In this document: one piece after another, positions 1 through 11,469 of the stretch | Layout of the letters: every line of letters starts with the position of its first letter | Numbering within the stretch: the stretch's first letter is position 1 | Source: Cadophora sp. MPI-SDFR-AT-0126 | Taxonomy: Eukaryota; Ascomycota; Leotiomycetes; Helotiales; Ploettnerulaceae | Reading direction: 5' to 3' | DNA length: 64,000 nucleotides | Assembly (NCBI GenBank): GCA_020747065.1 | Contig: JAGMVK010000022.1 | Coordinates: forward strand, 1 to 64,000 | Program-made: the position numbers and the translations under genes | Notes under the pieces: model-generated | Told to the model about the DNA's origin: nothing | Database searches by the model: none | What the model saw: the letters and a program-made list of their open reading frames with translations, nothing else

Positions 1-176
1 TCGCTGTTCTGCTTCTCGATGTCTTCAATTGCTTGAGCGGCTTTGACCAATCTCCTTTATGAGCTACCCCTCCTTTCTTCATCGTCCTCCTAGGGAATCG
101 CCTTGGCTCTTATCATCCCGGTATCAACTAGCCAGTCTCTCTTCTAGGCGGAGAGAAAGATATAGAGCGCAAATAT

Positions 177-1074
177 TCAGAGGAGAGACGTTGTTAATAG
201 CAACTTCGTCGAGAGGCACCAATATTGTAGCTCCGGGCGAAGAGCTGAGCATGCAAAATCTGGCAAGACCTTACTTAGGTCACACACTACCTGCTCTGCA
301 ACAGCATAGCGTTCCGACCAGCAGCGTCTAATAATCTCGCCCAACCCCGGTGGTGAGAGCTGTTGTAGATCTGGGTATGTGTGGCTGCGAAACAACGCAG
401 CGATTTCTTTGTCCGATTTCCCCTTGTAAAGCGTTTGCCCGGTGCTGATTTCGTACAAAGCCGTACCTAACGCAAATATATCATCCTTAACGTCAGGTTT
501 CTCGCCCAGCCTCGGTCGTCTGGCATATCGCGGTTTAGGAAACTCGAGAATCTCGCTGCCATCGATGCTGGATCCGCCAAAGTCGCACAGCGCAAGAGTG
601 CCATTGTCTTGGACGAGAAAATTATGGCAGCCCACATCGCCGTGAATAACGGTTTTCGAATGAATGTATGCTACTGCTTCTGCTGATTGTAAGAGCCATC
701 TCAATAATCAGGTCAGTATATAATATTGTATATAAATACAAAAGTTACTTACTCAGGTCTCCTTTGTATCCAACAAGGGGTATTGAGGCTCTTCTCCAAT
801 GTTCCTGCCTCCAGGAACTGCAGCAGCAGCACAGGCGTCGTTTGTCCTAGAGAAAGACTGCTTGCCGGTGGTATTTCAGAATAAGATGATGCTCGCCGAG
901 TCGTTCGTATATCCTTTGTTCGATGCATATGTGGTGTGATGCCTCGTCGAACGGAACCTTGACAGCAAGGCTGGTTCCAACAACTCTACTAACGCATCCG
1001 AAGGTCCCATACCCGATAGCAGGGTCAATCTGATCAGGCCTGATTTGATTAAGGTCGGGTGTAACGCAATTCAT
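177..1074 (-). pseudogene. Protein kinase-like gene with a frameshift
   Basis: Serine/threonine-type kinase fold, probably once a cytosolic kinase. The first part (ATG at 1074) has a glycine loop GYGTFGCVSRV and the ATP-binding lysine in LAVKVP. The second part has VIHGDVGCHNFLV as catalytic loop (HGD instead of HRD) and DFG (CDFGGS). A 53-nt intron fits at 700-752 (GTAAGT donor, AG acceptor) and joins RRPE to WLLQSAEA in frame. Between KYHRQ near 870 and LLLQFLEAGTL near 805 the frame changes and a TAG follows KYHRQAVFL at 847-849. I see no splice pair that repairs this, so a one-base indel is the simplest reading. It could also be a sequencing error. C-terminal end is uncertain; family substrate unknown. 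Confidence 0.6.
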
Positions 1075-1318
1075 GATCACACGAAGTAATGGAATCGTTA
1101 GGAATGAGTAAAGACGGTAGAAGTTCGTGGCTGAAGCATAAGCAACACCAGAATGTTCAATTCGGCTGACTAAGACTCGCACATTGACCCCGCACAGCCT
1201 CAACAGCCTCGGCTCTCAGATGGACAGCTCCCTTTCCTCCTCCCTTAGCGTTCGCCTTTGTCAAGCCTTTCCCTACAAGTTGGGCACATTTCATCTCGAG
1301 TGGACTACGAACTCGACC

Positions 1319-1507
1319 CTATACCATATGGTGGGTTCCATTGAACCGCTTCGTCGCAAAAGCGTTCCTCATCCTTTGCTCGATCGCAGCTAACCTTAGT
1401 TCTTGTAGCTTGTTATTTGCCAATGCCATGCTGTAAACCAGCCAGAAGGTTGGGTCCCTACCACGAATATACAGTGTCTCCGCATTTTCAATCAGCCGCC
1501 ACGAGTC
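1319..1507 (-). other. Coding-like remnant, unknown
   Basis: An open stretch on the minus strand reads like protein (…DPTFWLVYSMALANNK, then AAIEQRMRNAFATKRF) and stops at 1319-1321. It is preceded by an in-frame stop at 1508-1510 and has no clear partner exon. The low-bias composition and lack of a start suggest a gene fragment or a terminal exon. I do not recognise the family. Confidence 0.25.
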
Positions 1508-1572
1508 TCACGACAACTGATATTGCCATACCCCGCGCGCGACCTTAAATCCCTTCTTCCTCAGAAGTTTCC

Positions 1573-2553
1573 CTACTCCTTCGCAATCTTCAATACAAGT
1601 TCAACGGCAAAATCTCCCACTTCCCGAATAACCTCTTGGAATGGCCGCTTCTGAACCAGTTCCTGCTTGTGCGAAGACACTATATCCACTATAACCTTCC
1701 TGATAGCAGTCGAGTTGCTCGAAATCGAATATACTTCGCGAATGCAATCAGGAAACGTATCACTAATCCAATGTTGTTTTAATTGCAGCTCGAACTTCTT
1801 GCAGGAGACTTTCATCAGATCTTCCATTCGGAACATATCCGCGAGAGCATATACCCGTGGGTGTCTGAGTAACTCGAGATCATCACCTGCATACTATTAG
1901 CCTTCATGTCTCGAACTGAGGGAAAGCAGACCTTCGAAGTCAAGTCTTTCAGACGGTTCATCAGAATAATCCCCTGTATATATGTAGTGAAGCACTCGCC
2001 AAAGGGCATGCGGGCTGTCCTTTTCGAAACTGATCTCATGTGTTATGCCTTCCTTGAATCCGCTTTGTAATGCGTCGTCAAAATACGGGCTACGGATGCC
2101 TAAGACTAGTCGATGTGCTGGGAAAGGGATCTTTGACTGGCCGAGATACACTGTCGCGTCGGAGTACTTGTGATTGTTGAATAAGCTAGACAGTCAGCAT
2201 CATCTTCCAGAAGCTGACAATTGGTCAATCTCACCTATCAAATGCTCTTCAGAATCTGATTCAGCTGTCCACGGCGAGGGTCGCAAGGCTGGCGGCATTG
2301 TGATGGACTCTAAGGATACAAGCGGACTGGGGATGTGGGCCGCCGAACCAGTGGGTATCGAACTACAGATGTATTGTGTGAGCACTCGCGTTAATCGTTC
2401 GGTTGTTCGAGCTTGTTGTAATAATTCTCGTTCATGTCTTGCCCGGTCTCGCGCTGACTGCTCACGTCTGCGACGTAATTCACGATCTTTGAGCGACTGT
2501 TGCTGGCGACGCTGTAATTCCGCTCGACTGGCAGTCGGAGTACTCTTTACCAT
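1573..2553 (-). CDS. BTB/POZ domain protein
   Basis: Fungal BTB/POZ proteins mediate protein-protein contacts and often act as substrate adaptors. The BTB fold is clear: LFNNHKYSDATVYLG, FPAHRLVLGIRSPYF, then FKEG, SPHALWRVLHYIYTGDY, and after an intron ELLRHPRVYALADMFRMEDL. The intron at 1887-1931 (45 nt, GTCTGC donor, GCTAAT branch) restores reading frame exactly. An upstream exon from ATG 2553 encodes an Arg/Glu/Gln-rich helical N-terminus. Joining it to the BTB exon is unclear: the strong donor GTGAGA at 2234 with the acceptor at 2186 gives the wrong phase, while a donor at 2218 keeps phase but implies a 33-nt intron. The N-terminal exon or a one-base error is therefore uncertain; the BTB part is secure. 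Confidence 0.75.
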
Positions 2554-2639
2554 TTATCTGGAATCTCAAAGCCGCAGCAGGAAACTCGGGTGGACGAAAT
2601 ACGACTTGCGCTCATGAGGAATGGATTTATGGGAACGGT

Positions 2640-3111
2640 TTAGGCACGGGCGCCAGTAAGGGGCTCTGCGGAGATCCACACTTTTCCCGACCCCTTCCGA
2701 GGCATGAGAGCCCACCAGGATAATCACGAGTGGGCGAGTAACTTAGATCACCCCTCTTGTTTTTGATGGTTGCGATCTCGGTTATCCCACCCCACACCAT
2801 CCATTTAAAGGTGAGTGCAACCCAGATCGTGCACAACCATCTAAACAATGAGGGCCTCACCTTCAGATGATAAGAGTTGTCTAGAGGTTTGTGGGTTCAA
2901 ATGTGGCCCCTCGTCACTTTGGTTTTAAAGGATCGATTTAGGCTCCTCCAAGTGTAATGGGACTATAAGTTCACAATTGCAGCCACCAGTATGACAGAAA
3001 ACAGCCTTCACAGCTGGCAGCGATTAATTGACCGAGGATAACACTTGGCTTTGAGATATCTCCAGGTGAATGCTCAAGACCATAGACATATCGTTCAACA
3101 TCAGGACTCTT
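2640..3111. other. Intergenic, no gene seen
   Basis: Between the BTB gene and the first mini-MADS gene. Only short chance reading frames occur; no repeat or RNA gene was recognised. Confidence 0.5.
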
Positions 3112-3482
3112 ATGGATACTAAGAACACCAAACTCAACGGCGAGCGGCGGAGAAGAAAGAGAGAGAACGAGGGAATAACTAGGAGGAAGAACACATTGGT
3201 TAAGAAAGCCTTCGAATTGGGGAATTTTGAAGGTATTGAGGTAGCCTTGATCGTCTGCAAGTATGGCCAATATACTACGTACAGGTCCGGGGGCTATGTA
3301 TCATGGCAACCGTCGTTCGCAGAGATAGTAAGTAGAGTGTTTGTTTAAGATGTAATGTACGTAATGTTGATACGATTCAGCAAAACACTTATCCACTCCC
3401 TAAAAACATACTACCTAAAGACATGGAAAATCGCCGTTCCAAACAAACAAGAAACCGCCTGAGAAGATCAACGAAGAATTAG
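3112..3482 (+). CDS. Mini-MADS-box-like protein, copy 1
   Basis: A predicted 105-residue protein in two exons (3112-3327 and 3381-3482; 53-nt intron with GTAAGT donor). The first exon aligns by eye to the DNA-binding helix and strand of MADS-box proteins: basic RRRRKRENEG, then TRRKNTLVKKAFELGN, then EVALIVCKYGQYTTY. The second exon begins QNTYPLPKNILPKDMENRR. MADS proteins normally bind CArG-type DNA as dimers and carry longer C-terminal parts; this one is little more than the core. The start was chosen at 3112 because copy 4 begins with a similar MDxT peptide. Function as a DNA-binding protein is inferred. Copies occur at 9361, 27850 and 49627. Confidence 0.6.
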
Positions 3483-3797
3483 CTGGACTATCTCGAAAGG
3501 ATAGATGATCGAGAATCTTCCGAGGGCGGCAAAACCTACAGATGTGTACACGAACAGATAAATTATTATCAACTTCATCCCAACCTTGATAGTTCCTCCT
3601 CCTGCCCTGGGGCTCCTCCTAGCAAATGCAGACAACAAGGCAGCACCTGCTCCAAGTGATTTGGCCAAAATCTGTGGCCACTAAGATTCCTCCAGCTCAT
3701 TAAATCTGAGGATACCGCGTTTAATGCTCGTCCAGCCCTTCCCGCACGCCTCGGACGACAAGTCAGCAACTTGGAATCGCCTTTGGGGCCGCGACCT

Positions 3798-4112
3798 TTA
3801 GCACACGACCTCCCAGTAGAGCAACCTTCCTGCTTCGGTCTTCCTGCTGAAAGAAGAGCGAAAAACTTCTCCATGGCCACCTCACCAGCTAGGTGATATT
3901 GGTCATCGATTTCCTTGACTTATTCCTCCCTACTCTTTGTTGCAACGACCGCATGTGAAAGAGGTGGAGGACGAGAGGCGATGCAATGTCAGTTCTCGTT
4001 TAGGATCGTAAACCTTGACAACTACAAATTTGGAGGGTGGTTCTTGAGTCTGATCGCTGTCCTTTTGAGGAACAGCAGAGTCTTCGTGGCTGTTGCGGGA
4101 TTCAGAAGCCAT
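3798..4112 (-). CDS. Small CxxC protein, unknown
   Basis: Exon 1 (3934-4112, ATG at 4112) encodes an acidic N-terminus followed by SKFVVVKVYDPKRELTLHRL and FTCGRCNK. A splice from GTAGGG at 3933 to CAG at 3847 would add about 16 residues (…RKTEAGRLLYWEVVC) ending at TAA 3798. The single CxxC pair could bind metal only with partners elsewhere. The second exon is a guess; other acceptors are possible. No function assigned. Confidence 0.4.
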
Positions 4113-4453
4113 AGTTCGTTGTCGATTAGTATAGAAGTGTAGGGCAGTACGAAGTTGTTTACGCTAGCGATTGTCCGGCCGATAAGTGATGACAGAATAC
4201 AATTATTCAGAACGCAGCACAGTTGGCTGACATGTCTTCGGTAGTCGTGAGGCTGTTGATGCTTCGTTAATTGTGAGATTCAGTCAACGCGTTTTGCTTG
4301 GAACCTGATCACGTGCGTCCTTAAGGCTACAGTAAGCTCTGTCATCGCGACGGCACAGCAATCGCGCTCCGCTGCATTCCGTCATCAACCTTGTTCTTTT
4401 CCTTTCTGCTATCATCAGACCTGCTACCTCATCAAACGGCTGTCATAAACAAA

Positions 4454-5025
4454 ATGGTGCTGCTAAGAGATGTCCAGGGCAGGGTTTACAAATTCAAGAG
4501 CAGGTCAGAATGCTTGGGTTTGGGCATGCTTACTCTCGATGTCACAGACGTCGTGCGCAGCCACATGGTCCTCGTCCTAGATACTGTGCCAGGAAAGTTG
4601 GATTATGTGAAAGTCATGCCAGTGAGTGCCTAAAAGTTTAAATAGCCATCTGCTAACTCCTCCAGATTACCTCGACGCGGAAGGATCATGGCGACTATGT
4701 CCCTATCTCCCCAACACCGAAAAAGGGCTTTGCAATCCAACTTCGACTTCGAACCTACCCTGAATGGTATCATCGAGATGCTCCGCGACTTATTCCGATA
4801 TTGCGAAAGCACTCATACTTAAAGATCGATTCATCCTACGAGGTACCGATACAAATGTTAGTCGAGGATACGGATTATTTCGGGAATCCTTTAATGATTT
4901 GGCCTAAACATCGAGGCGGTCTGGGAGAGCTTCGAGACTACGTTCGACGTCGTGATTCGATTCGCGGGCAAGAGAAGCTATATCGTACGACAGAGAAGCA
5001 GGGTGAAGTGGAGGACGGTGTTTAA
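4454..5025 (+). CDS. Conserved-looking hypothetical protein
   Basis: Two exons (4454-4621, 4666-5025) joined over a 44-nt intron with GTGAGT donor, GCTAAC branch and CAG acceptor give 175 residues. The protein opens MVLLRDVQGRVYKFKSR and contains VTDVVRSHMVLVLDTVPG, a proline-rich ISPTPKKG turn, and VPIQMLVEDTDYFGNPL. The alternation of short hydrophobic strands suggests a small beta-rich globular domain. There is no signal peptide or membrane segment. I do not recognise a named family and assign no function. Confidence 0.6.
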
Positions 5026-6031
5026 CAACACTTGTTCTTATGAAGACCTTCAAATCCGCTCACCCGAACTACCAGCTGGAAAGTTGGTAGTTCGGTACCA
5101 TACCGCAGGACGACTGTGGATATGTGTCTGTTCAACGATCAGACAACGCCCAGCTTCGTTTGATGGAGCTGTTGACGTAGGGCTATATAATACTGGATCA
5201 TTCCAGTATGATTTAGTCGGATGGGAGGCTACGAAATTCATACGCAGGAGTCGAGTAGGATCGAGTGGTTACACTAGTAGGCTACATAAATAGACACCTA
5301 GTCTCGTCACCTACTCTTGTATTACGAATATACGAACCGTTCATATCATCTTCTCCCTCAAATCCTCTCTGCATCTGCACCAAGGACACGAGAAACCCCC
5401 ATAGAAAACCGAGTCAAAAGGTCTTTTGCTTGTGGCCCGACGTAGTACCATTTCAACTCTCCACTCCCTCGCCAGTTCGCGACGTCCTACCCATGTGTGT
5501 GTGTGTGTGTGTGTGTGTGTCCGTACGTCTGCGCGGTGCACAGCCGTCTCGTACAGGTGCAGCCAGAAGGTCGACTTGTAAGACTAGGAGCTCTGTCGCT
5601 GTTCATCAGGTGGTCGAAGTGGCTCCGTCGTGAGCATCGCTTGGTAGTTTTGGTCAGACGTGTTGAGTACGGTGCTCGATGGAACCCCGGCATTGTGAGC
5701 GCGTCGTCGAAATCGTTTAATCTCTGTAGGCAGAGCTGCGTGAATAGTTTGTGCCTTGAAATATCTTCGTTAGGACTGCTGCTTCCGTTGCCTCACTTCA
5801 TTGATACTGACAGTACAGTAAAGTTCGAAATCGGCTTCAGTTCTCAACTCTCAATAATTTACCCAAATTTTCTGTGGCACTAACCTTCTAATGGCTACCC
5901 TAGTTCCAGATCTTTGCACTCGCTTATCTCCCTGTTCTAGATCTCACATGGACTTCTGCCCAGGGACAGCCGATGTCGGCGGACGCTGCCTAAGAACTCA
6001 AGCACTAACGGCCCGTGCTATTTGCCGCTGT
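5026..6031. other. Intergenic with GT microsatellite
   Basis: No supported gene. Contains a (GT)n run at 5494-5520 and a short inverted repeat around 5066-5096 (ACTACCAGCT / AAGTTGGTAGT). Open frames here are not backed by splice sites or motifs. Confidence 0.45.
5494..5520. repeat. (GT)n microsatellite
   Basis: Uninterrupted GT dinucleotide run of about 13 units. Confidence 0.95.
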
Positions 6032-7454
6032 TCATGCTATTGAACCGTCACAGGAATCTTCTCCCAGGAGATCCAAACTCCTCTTCAGGACCTCAATATC
6101 CACCTCGATTTCCGCCCGTATCTTGTAAAGATTCTTTAACTTCTCTCTCAACCTCTCGCCACCCCCAGTGGCCATCTTCGAGGATGACCCGCCCTCATAA
6201 GATTCTTGTTGTCCTTTCATACTGTCACTCGTATGATTTTGTTGTCTGAGAATCGATGGCGGTGCCAAATTTGGCGACTGAGAAGAATGACATCGCTTCT
6301 GATGCTCAAAGAGGTTATACTTCCTTGGGAATCCTCGAACGTGACGTTTGCATGAAGTGATAGGGCAGCAGTAGGTCTGTGATCCGTGGACCTCGCGGTT
6401 GTGTCGATCCAGCCCGCCTTTGTCGCCAAAGCGGGTGTGTTTGCAATTTGGGACTTGGCAGATGTAAGGCTTGCTGTGTTTAGCTTCGTGCTTTCTGAAG
6501 TGTGTCAGTGCTGGCATCAGGTTAGTCGTAGGAGGAGACTGTACGGACCGCAAAGCAGATTCGGAGAGGAACTTGCGGTCTTGCGAGCACTCGGGGACTG
6601 AACATCGCAGCTCGGGTCTATAACCAGCTGTGTTTCCCGAGTCGATAGGGGCAGCAATCACAGGGTTTTCAGTGGCCATATTATAGCCGGGATATGTGCT
6701 GAAGGAAGATTGCTCTCTAGAAAGTACCGGTCAGCTACCTAGCACCCGAAAACGTGATGTATAGATTTGATTCAGAGAGTCGGGAATTTGACGAATGTGA
6801 GTTGTATGTGACATGCCCTACAGAATGGTCCTGGCTATTGTCTAGACAGCTGAACAGATCATCGTTATCAACAGGCACATAGTTTACATCTGTGGATATA
6901 TGAGCTGATATGCTGAAAGGCGGGGTGCTTGGAAGCACTCACGACCTTGGTCACTCCAGTTGTTGTTCGAAGGATACTGGTTTAAGTGTAAATCTTTGGA
7001 GAAGTTAGCAGTATGAGATGAAGACCTTTTCGTTCAACAGTGCCTCTGACTGCTCCACAACCCAACGTCGCGCGGAGGAGAGGGGAAGACAAAGGAGAAG
7101 GTCGTCAGAGAGGTTTGAGGGGTGGAGGGTAGATTATGAGATGTCTCTAGATGTTTTCACGTACTGTATATGACATCTTGTTGATCGATAGGTTGCTCAG
7201 AAAAGGAGACACCTCCTGAAACTACAGTATATTAGCATCGAGGACTCGCCAGTAGTTTTTGAGTCTAAGGCTATCTCACACGTTGAATTAACAATTATTT
7301 GATGAGTGTCGGTGGGGAAAGGTTTCAAGTCTTGGAGGGTGTTAGGATTTGGTAGACTCGGAAAGTCTGCGTGAGAGAAATGGGTGTTCTGACCGAGGTC
7401 AGTCAACTTGAGATAAGATTGCTGGCCATCATTGAAGTCAGTATAGTTCTCCAT
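6032..7454 (-). CDS. C2H2 zinc-finger protein, multi-exon
   Basis: Probable nuclear DNA-binding protein. The C-terminal exons hold three C2H2-type fingers: RCSVPECSQDRKF…ALRKHEAKH, ICQVPNCKHTRFG…LDRHNREVH and CCPITSCKR…FEHQKRCH. A helical tail rich in Glu/Lys follows (EKLKNLYKIRAEIEVDI). A 54-nt intron at 6495-6548 should be removed; it is a multiple of three without stops, so read-through is silent to ORF finding, but removal restores the canonical ALRKHEAKH. Upstream exons fitted by phase are 7280-7454 (ATG 7454), 7165-7221, 6946-6993 and one from 6904. The join between the exon near 6800-6904 and the one starting near 6710 is not resolved. No regulator partner is evident nearby. Confidence 0.7.
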
Positions 7455-7954
7455 TATACCTGTAGTGACGAGTAGGAACTTACATCACGCAGCGGGCCTC
7501 ATTTACTTTTCAAGTCGAATTTTGACAGCACTTCGTTGCTGAACAGAAAGAAGACGATGGGGAGAGGGATTCATTTATGATTCCGAATTGAAAGAACATG
7601 TGAAGCCGTGAAGCCTCGGCATTTGCAGAAGCAAGACAACCTAAGGCAGATTCCCAAAAGCTAGTACGAAAGGTACGTAAGCTGCGGGGCAAAATATTAG
7701 AACCCACCAATTGAAATTACACCAAATGTCAGTGAGAATGTTGTGCTGTATTGACAGTCAGCGGAGTTGCAGCTCAAAAGCAAAATATCCTGCACCTTCC
7801 TCTTGTATTCAGCGCCCGAGGCAAAACTGCCCCGATTCTGAGGCAAGTGGCTGCTCACACCGCTGTTTCATTGTCGTGGATTGGTACGCGAAGTCGCACA
7901 GGGCAGACTCTGCCTTTTGATTCTTGGGCAGGAGATACTCGGTGTACCAGTACA

Positions 7955-8815
7955 GCTCAACTGATCATCTACACGGACAACCAAGCGGCCATCAGAACAG
8001 TGGGAAATCCAACTGGCAAATCAGGGGCATACATTGTTGCAGACATCATACATCTGGTCGATCGCCTCCAGACAACTAAGCAAATCCAGGTAGAAGTGAG
8101 ATGGGTCCCGGCTCACGCAGGTATCCCAGGGAACGAGGAAGCGGACGTTGCAGCAAAGGAGGCCGCCGGGTGGAGAGCAAGAGAACCGACATGCGCGGGA
8201 AATCGAGCAGCCCCACCGACACGGCTATACCCGTTACGAACCACCTTGAAAACGTGGATCAAACAGGAGGCGCAAAAGGAGTGGGAGTACAGTTGGAATA
8301 TGGAAACGAGGGGAAGAGCCTGCTACAGATACACCCCCAAACCAACACACAAAGTTCTACGCTTACATAAGAACCGTAGCAAACGGCACAGCTCCCTACT
8401 AATACAAATGCGTACAGAGAAGATAGGTCTTAGGGCCTTCCTATATCAGAGGGGAGTCCCGGAGGTCTTGGACCCACAGTGTGTCTGCGGAGAGGGCAGA
8501 CAGACGGTAATGCACGTACTCACGAGATGTAGGAGGTTCAATGACCGACGACGCCAGGAACAATCCGGCATTCCAGGACGGAGCAACTTGCGGGAAATCC
8601 TAAATGAGCGCAAAGCAGCCACGAAAGCCATCAACTTCATGGAACAAACACAGATCCTTGGGCAATTTCGGATCATGGAGTAGACAGAGCCAAGCACTGG
8701 GGGGAGACTGAAGGTATGAGGACACAAGAAGGACAGCAGAAGCGGCTGCCAAGGAACCTGAACAGTAATCTGAAGGACGGAAAACACTTCTGGAAGCGGA
8801 TATGTAAATGTAGAT
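7955..8815 (+). mobile_element. 5'-truncated LINE (RNase H end)
   Basis: The open frame ending at 8683 encodes the end of a Tad/I-like non-LTR retrotransposon polyprotein. RNase H is seen as IIYTDNQAAIRTV (second catalytic Asp) and VRWVPAHAGIPGNEEAD (last catalytic Asp). A C-terminal segment with a Cys/His pattern (CVCGEGRQTVMHVLTRC) follows. The reverse transcriptase, endonuclease and the first RNase H Glu motif are absent, so the copy is dead. The frame between 7751 and about 7955 does not look like element sequence. The 3' end runs into an AC-rich tail at 8816. Confidence 0.85.
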
Positions 8816-9233
8816 ACACACACACACACAATTTATTACGCCCGGCGGCTGAGCCGAGAGGGCAACTATCACTGATCTACTAATACATTTCCCAAGAATT
8901 GCCCTAGTCTCCTTCGAGCCCGTTTATGAGTACAGTATCTACATTTCTTCACCCACTATCACCTCGTGCCACAGACAGCAGGCACCGCTTCAGTTGCCGA
9001 AGATAGGATGCTGAACACTTGGAGATTGCCTTCAAGCTAGCCTACTAACAATACTACTAACCCACGAGAATCCGCAAGAAATAGGAAAGAAGAGGAAACA
9101 TAGGCTAGAAATGAACTCTGTATGGGCTCGAAGGAGACTAGGGCAATTCTTGGGAAATGTATTAGTAGATCAGTGATAGTTGCCCTCTCGGCTCAGCCGC
9201 CGGGCGTAATAAATTGTGTGTGTGTGTGTGTGT
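8816..9233. repeat. Inverted pair of LINE 3' ends
   Basis: Left arm 8816-8921 and right arm 9124-9233 are reverse complements. Reading both by eye, the 91 bp between the AC/TG tails and GAGCCC/GGGCTC are identical. Each arm ends in a dinucleotide tail (AC on the left, TG on the right), as expected for non-LTR 3' ends lying head to head around a ~200-bp spacer. The identity implies a recent event. A third, diverged copy sits at 54061-54159. Confidence 0.85.
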
Positions 9234-9360
9234 ACTCATAAACAACTATTAGTTTAGAGGGTCTTTGATAAGACACGGCTCAAATAACGACTCTTCAATA
9301 CCTCAGGCTTAATGCTCGAACCGCATCAAAACTAACCTGAACAGATCACTTTTGGCATTA

Positions 9361-9756
9361 ATGGATAGTATAAACGTCAAACGAAATGAAGAGGGGAAAA
9401 AGACCGAAAAAGAACCAGGGGATAAACAGGAGGAAGGAAACCTTGATTAAGAAAGACTATGAATTAGGAGAATTCGATGGTATCGACGTAGCTCTGATCA
9501 TTTGCAAGTATGGCCGATACACTACATATAGCTCGAATGGTTATGCATCACGCTACCGTCTATGGCAGAGATGGTAAGTAAAGCGATTACTTGCTTGAAA
9601 TATACGACAGTACTAATAGTCATTTAGCAAGCTGCCTATCCTCTCCCCAAACATTTACTTTCGGAAGACGTCGAAAGGCGCCTTTCTACACAAACAAGAG
9701 AAAAGATTTTGCCGAGAGAGAATAACGGGAAGATGACTGGACTATTTGTAACTTGA
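9361..9756 (+). pseudogene. Mini-MADS-box-like gene, copy 2, frameshifted
   Basis: Same layout as copy 1: exon 1 9361-9573, intron 9574-9627 (GTAAGT donor, TACTAATAG branch), exon 2 to TGA at 9754. Core residues NRRKETLIKKDYELGEF and DVALIICKYGRYTTY are preserved. Compared with copies 1 and 4 (216-nt exon 1), this exon has 213 nt: two bases are missing in the purine-rich segment near 9388-9418 and one near 9553. This shifts the frame twice, so the start at 9361 leads to a stop and the core frame has no proper end before the intron. An ATG at 9386 could still make a 63-residue fragment. Confidence 0.6.
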
Positions 9757-11469
9757 TAGAAAATCAGAAATAGTTCGAAAATGAAACTAAAACAACAGAT
9801 GTATTATCGCCCTCCTTTCCGATCTGTACGCCGTCGGCTTGTAGCAATCGCTCACCGATATCCAATAGGCTCCAAATACGCTAATTAAGTCGTGGGGTAA
9901 GTCAAGAAGTGAGGACGTTAGAACCTCTCGGCCTTCACAGGGCGGAGGAAGTTGAAACAGGGAGAAGGACGTGGACGGATTAATTTGGGCCCTCAGCGAT
10001 ACGTATCATGACATATCTTATATGTCTCTTTCGGGGTGTTGCGCATTTAACAGGCTAAAATTTTCTGCTGGAGAGCCCATCCTCCGGACAAACTACTGAT
10101 CCCGAATCTGCGACTGCTGAGGCCGGGATGGAGGTCGCAACGCAAGGAGCGGGTGAAGTGGAGGAAGAGACTTTACTTATGACATGCCAACTGCTGCTGA
10201 TGGTGGTGGGGGGCTCCGCGCTGAGGACGACGAGCTTGATGACAGGGCATGCTGATAGGTCTGCAAGAGATGAGACCAGAAGTATACGTCGTGCAAGTAC
10301 GCAGAAACCTGATTGAAATTCTCGCCATATATAATAATCGAAAAGGCTGCAATGGATGTAAGTGCCACGGCATACCACTGAACGGTATTCACTTCCGATC
10401 GTGTTTACCGAGGAGCAGAAACGATGCAGGTCCTGGTAGATCAGCTTATGGGAACGCATTGAAGCGGGGTTAGCTGCACTAGCGCGCATGTGCATACATG
10501 CACCCCACCACAACCTCCACCACAACTGCACATTCGCGTCGCAGATTTTTTGTCGATTCAAAAAGGCCTAAATACTTCATTTCTGGAGTTTGGAGATCTG
10601 CGGAGTTGATTCGAAGCCTCTGATGCGTTTGGCGCCAAGTCGAGTTCACTTTTCTCCTCCATCTCTACAACTTCTCCTCCACAACTCTCCTTCACATCCA
10701 GCCTCAAATTCCGTTACAGCCAAAGGCGTTGACCGAGATTCTAAATCTCAGCAGCAGAGAGCACCGAGTTTCTGTACTACATCAACTGCGCAACAAAAAC
10801 GAAACAACCTCCCGAACGACACAGACGGTCTGGTACCTGGCCTAGGCGTCGGGTTTGTCTGCTTGTTTCGCTGGACATCAAGGAGAGAATGTGCGGATGG
10901 ATCTAGTCGGCGATCATCAAATGATTACTTGTGCTAATGTGTGGTCTAGTTACTCGACTGCCGATTACGACCATCCGTAGCTCAAATTCCTCAAGCATAT
11001 TCACGAAACGCGTCCGAACATTGTCAGCATGTGCCGGATATCAGAACCGGTTGCATTAACCACGGTCAGAAACCATCAACTCAGCAGTCACGGTGAGAAG
11101 CGGATTGGGGAGACTCGGTAGCTAGTGGCAATTAGTAAATAAATCACGACCGAGGAGCTTCCCAACTCACGACCGCGACTCTTCTTCAATAGCTCGCACG
11201 CACACGTTTCGCTGATGTGCACAGTAGCATTTGACAAAGACAGAGGAAATGCGTGAGATCCGCATCCAATTGATCCCAGGCATGCAGACGTATCTAGCAG
11301 GCCGCCAATCAAGTAAACTGGCCCTTTGCGCGCTATTCACAAAGCCTTGAATAACTGAACACGAGTAAGGGACGAAGGAGCGCAGGATCCACCGACGATG
11401 AAGAAAAGAGGGGAGAGCAATCGTAAGGCAATACACCACAAGCACAAGGGCTTAAAAGACCATGTGCCC
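9757..11469. other. Intergenic, holds repeat R copy 1
   Basis: No supported gene in 1.7 kb. The one recognisable item is the dispersed repeat at 10508-10770. Open frames on both strands around 10055-10940 overlap that repeat and lack splice or domain support. Confidence 0.45.
10508..10770 (+). repeat. Dispersed repeat R, copy 1
   Basis: About 260 bp shared with 16401-16667 (opposite strand) and 17624-17880. The best-kept part is around GGAGTTTGGAGATCTGCGGA, flanked by TCGATTCAAA upstream and CTCAAATTCCG downstream. It has no obvious terminal repeats or target duplication. The plus frame encodes a shared EFGDLRS peptide, but copies 1 and 2 have stops, so coding is unlikely. Confidence 0.75.

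Noticed and set aside
2627..2860. 77-codon minus ORF with hydrophobic start
   Set aside because: Looks like a signal peptide at first, but the rest is unstructured, Pro-rich and without support.
9361..9400. Copy 2 mini-MADS as an intact gene from ATG 9386
   Set aside because: The frame from 9386 covers the core but has lost the shared N-terminus and runs out of frame before the intron, so decay is more likely.
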